Source: Deltaproteobacteria bacterium UBA3076
GTDB lineage: Bacteria; Desulfobacterota; Dissulfuribacteria; Dissulfuribacterales; UBA3076
Direction of reading: 5' to 3'
Assembly: GCA_002367355.1 (NCBI GenBank)
Contig: DFBQ01000202.1
Span: forward strand, 10,867-17,412
Length of the DNA stretch: 6,546 nucleotides
Part shown: one piece after another, positions 6,175 to 6,546 of the stretch
Layout: every line of letters starts with the position of its first letter
Position numbering within the stretch: the stretch's first letter is position 1
Program-made: the position numbers and the translations under genes
Notes under the pieces: generated by a model
Seen by the model: only the letters and a program-made list of their open reading frames with translations
Database searches by the model: none
Told to the model about the DNA's origin: nothing

Positions 6175-6432
6175 GATAGAATTTTGTCAAACAACAGGTT
6201 ATACCCGTATCTGAGAGGAAAGTTACTCTATCAGGATCAGGATGTCAAAACTTGCTGGAAATCGGTTGCCCCAAAGCGTCTTGAATGGCCGCAAACCCTG
6301 TTTTCTACTTGCCTTGAGCGGTTTGTATCCGGGGCAGTGTTTTTTTATCTTAGGCTGCCTTGTATCGGCATCTGGAGAAAATGTGACGAGTCCGGCTTGC
6401 TTTTGTTGCAGCCTTTCTGTTATCCCTTGTTA
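6175..6432. other. Divergent intergenic spacer with an open minus-strand frame
   Basis: This 258-bp spacer separates two divergently read genes. Besides the promoter candidate, the minus strand is open from 6429 to a TAA at 6223-6225. It reads 68 codons of charged, protein-like sequence (ITERLQQKQAGLVTF near its start, LRPFKTLWGNRFPASF near its end) but has no ATG or GTG start and no near-upstream ribosome site. A plus-strand ORF of 63 codons (6242-6433) has AGGA five bases upstream and overlaps the next start as TAATG, but its Cys/Ser/Leu-rich product resembles no protein I know. At most one of these can be real; both may be chance or a relic. Confidence 0.4.
6220..6248 (-). promoter_or_regulatory. 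Possible sigma-70-type promoter for the glycosyltransferase
   Basis: On the minus strand a perfect TTGACA (6243-6248) is followed after exactly 17 bases by TAACTT (6220-6225), only a partial match to the -10 consensus. It would place a transcription start about 40 bases before the glycosyltransferase ATG. A second TTTGACA closer to the gene lacks a suitable -10. Confidence 0.3.
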
Positions 6433-6546
6433 ATGAGTCCTTCCCTATCCCAGCAGCCTACGCATGATGCCAAAGAATCTAAAAACCAATTCGAGGAGCT
6501 TTACCGTCAGTACAATCGCCGAGAGTTCGTACATCCTGACCCCCTT
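6433..6546 (+). CDS. TIGR02757/DUF2400 family protein, N-terminal part (runs off window)
   Basis: Only the first 38 residues are in the window. After a polar leader (MSPSLSQQPTHDAKESKNQ) the sequence reads FEELYRQYNRREFVHPDPL, which matches the strongly conserved N terminus of the TIGR02757/DUF2400 family, whose members are normally about 250-280 residues. The family's function is not established as far as I know. The ATG overlaps a plus-strand TAA as TAATG; no Shine-Dalgarno sequence is seen, so the true start could be a little further in or an upstream TTG (the frame is open upstream). It is divergent from the glycosyltransferase. Confidence 0.8.
   Translation, partial: MSPSLSQQPTHDAKESKNQFEELYRQYNRREFVHPDPL

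Noticed and set aside
6242..6433. 63-codon plus-strand ORF overlapping the DUF2400 start as TAATG
   Set aside because: It has a fair ribosome site, but its product is Cys/Ser/Leu-rich with no recognisable motif and it overlaps the likely promoter of the divergent gene; kept only as a note in the spacer entry.

Overview
The window looks like chromosomal DNA of an anaerobic bacterium, probably a Desulfobacterota (deltaproteobacterial) lineage or a relative. It carries an FprA-type flavodiiron protein, a HEAT-like protein of the DVU0298 type, a RibD-C-like gene start and the start of a TIGR02757/DUF2400 protein. This placement is inferred from gene content, not from a phylogenetic marker. Base composition is moderate and nothing indicates a phage or plasmid.

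Layout. A plus-strand cluster (36-2483) holds the flavodiiron gene fprA, the HEAT-like gene, a truncated RibD-C-like ORF and an unrecognised 139-residue ORF. The last three are tightly packed (TTGA and ATGA stop/start overlaps). Next, 2484-2751 is a scrap zone. It contains a minus-strand relic of a GDT1/TMEM165 (UPF0016) membrane transporter abutting a plus-strand duplicate of the 3' end of the HEAT-like gene. Two minus-strand carbohydrate genes follow: a full-length cytosolic GH15 glucoamylase-like hydrolase (2752-4713) and, upstream of it, a GT4 glycosyltransferase (4935-6174) broken by one extra base in its catalytic E-x7-E motif. A 258-bp spacer separates the glycosyltransferase from the plus-strand DUF2400 gene, which runs off the window end.

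How it fits together. fprA encodes an O2/NO scavenger, plausibly for protecting strict anaerobes. The HEAT-like gene is closely linked, but no functional link can be shown from sequence. The glycosyltransferase and glucoamylase may form a small alpha-glucan unit read leftward.

The most notable features are small-scale ones: a three-copy GATTGGGT repeat that supplies the fprA stop codon, where loss of one unit would fuse fprA in frame to the HEAT-like gene; the duplicated gene tail; the transporter relic; and inverted families of degenerate 7-bp GTTCAAC-like repeats between the two carbohydrate genes. I see no CRISPR array, tRNA, rRNA, complete insertion sequence or clearly new multi-gene system.
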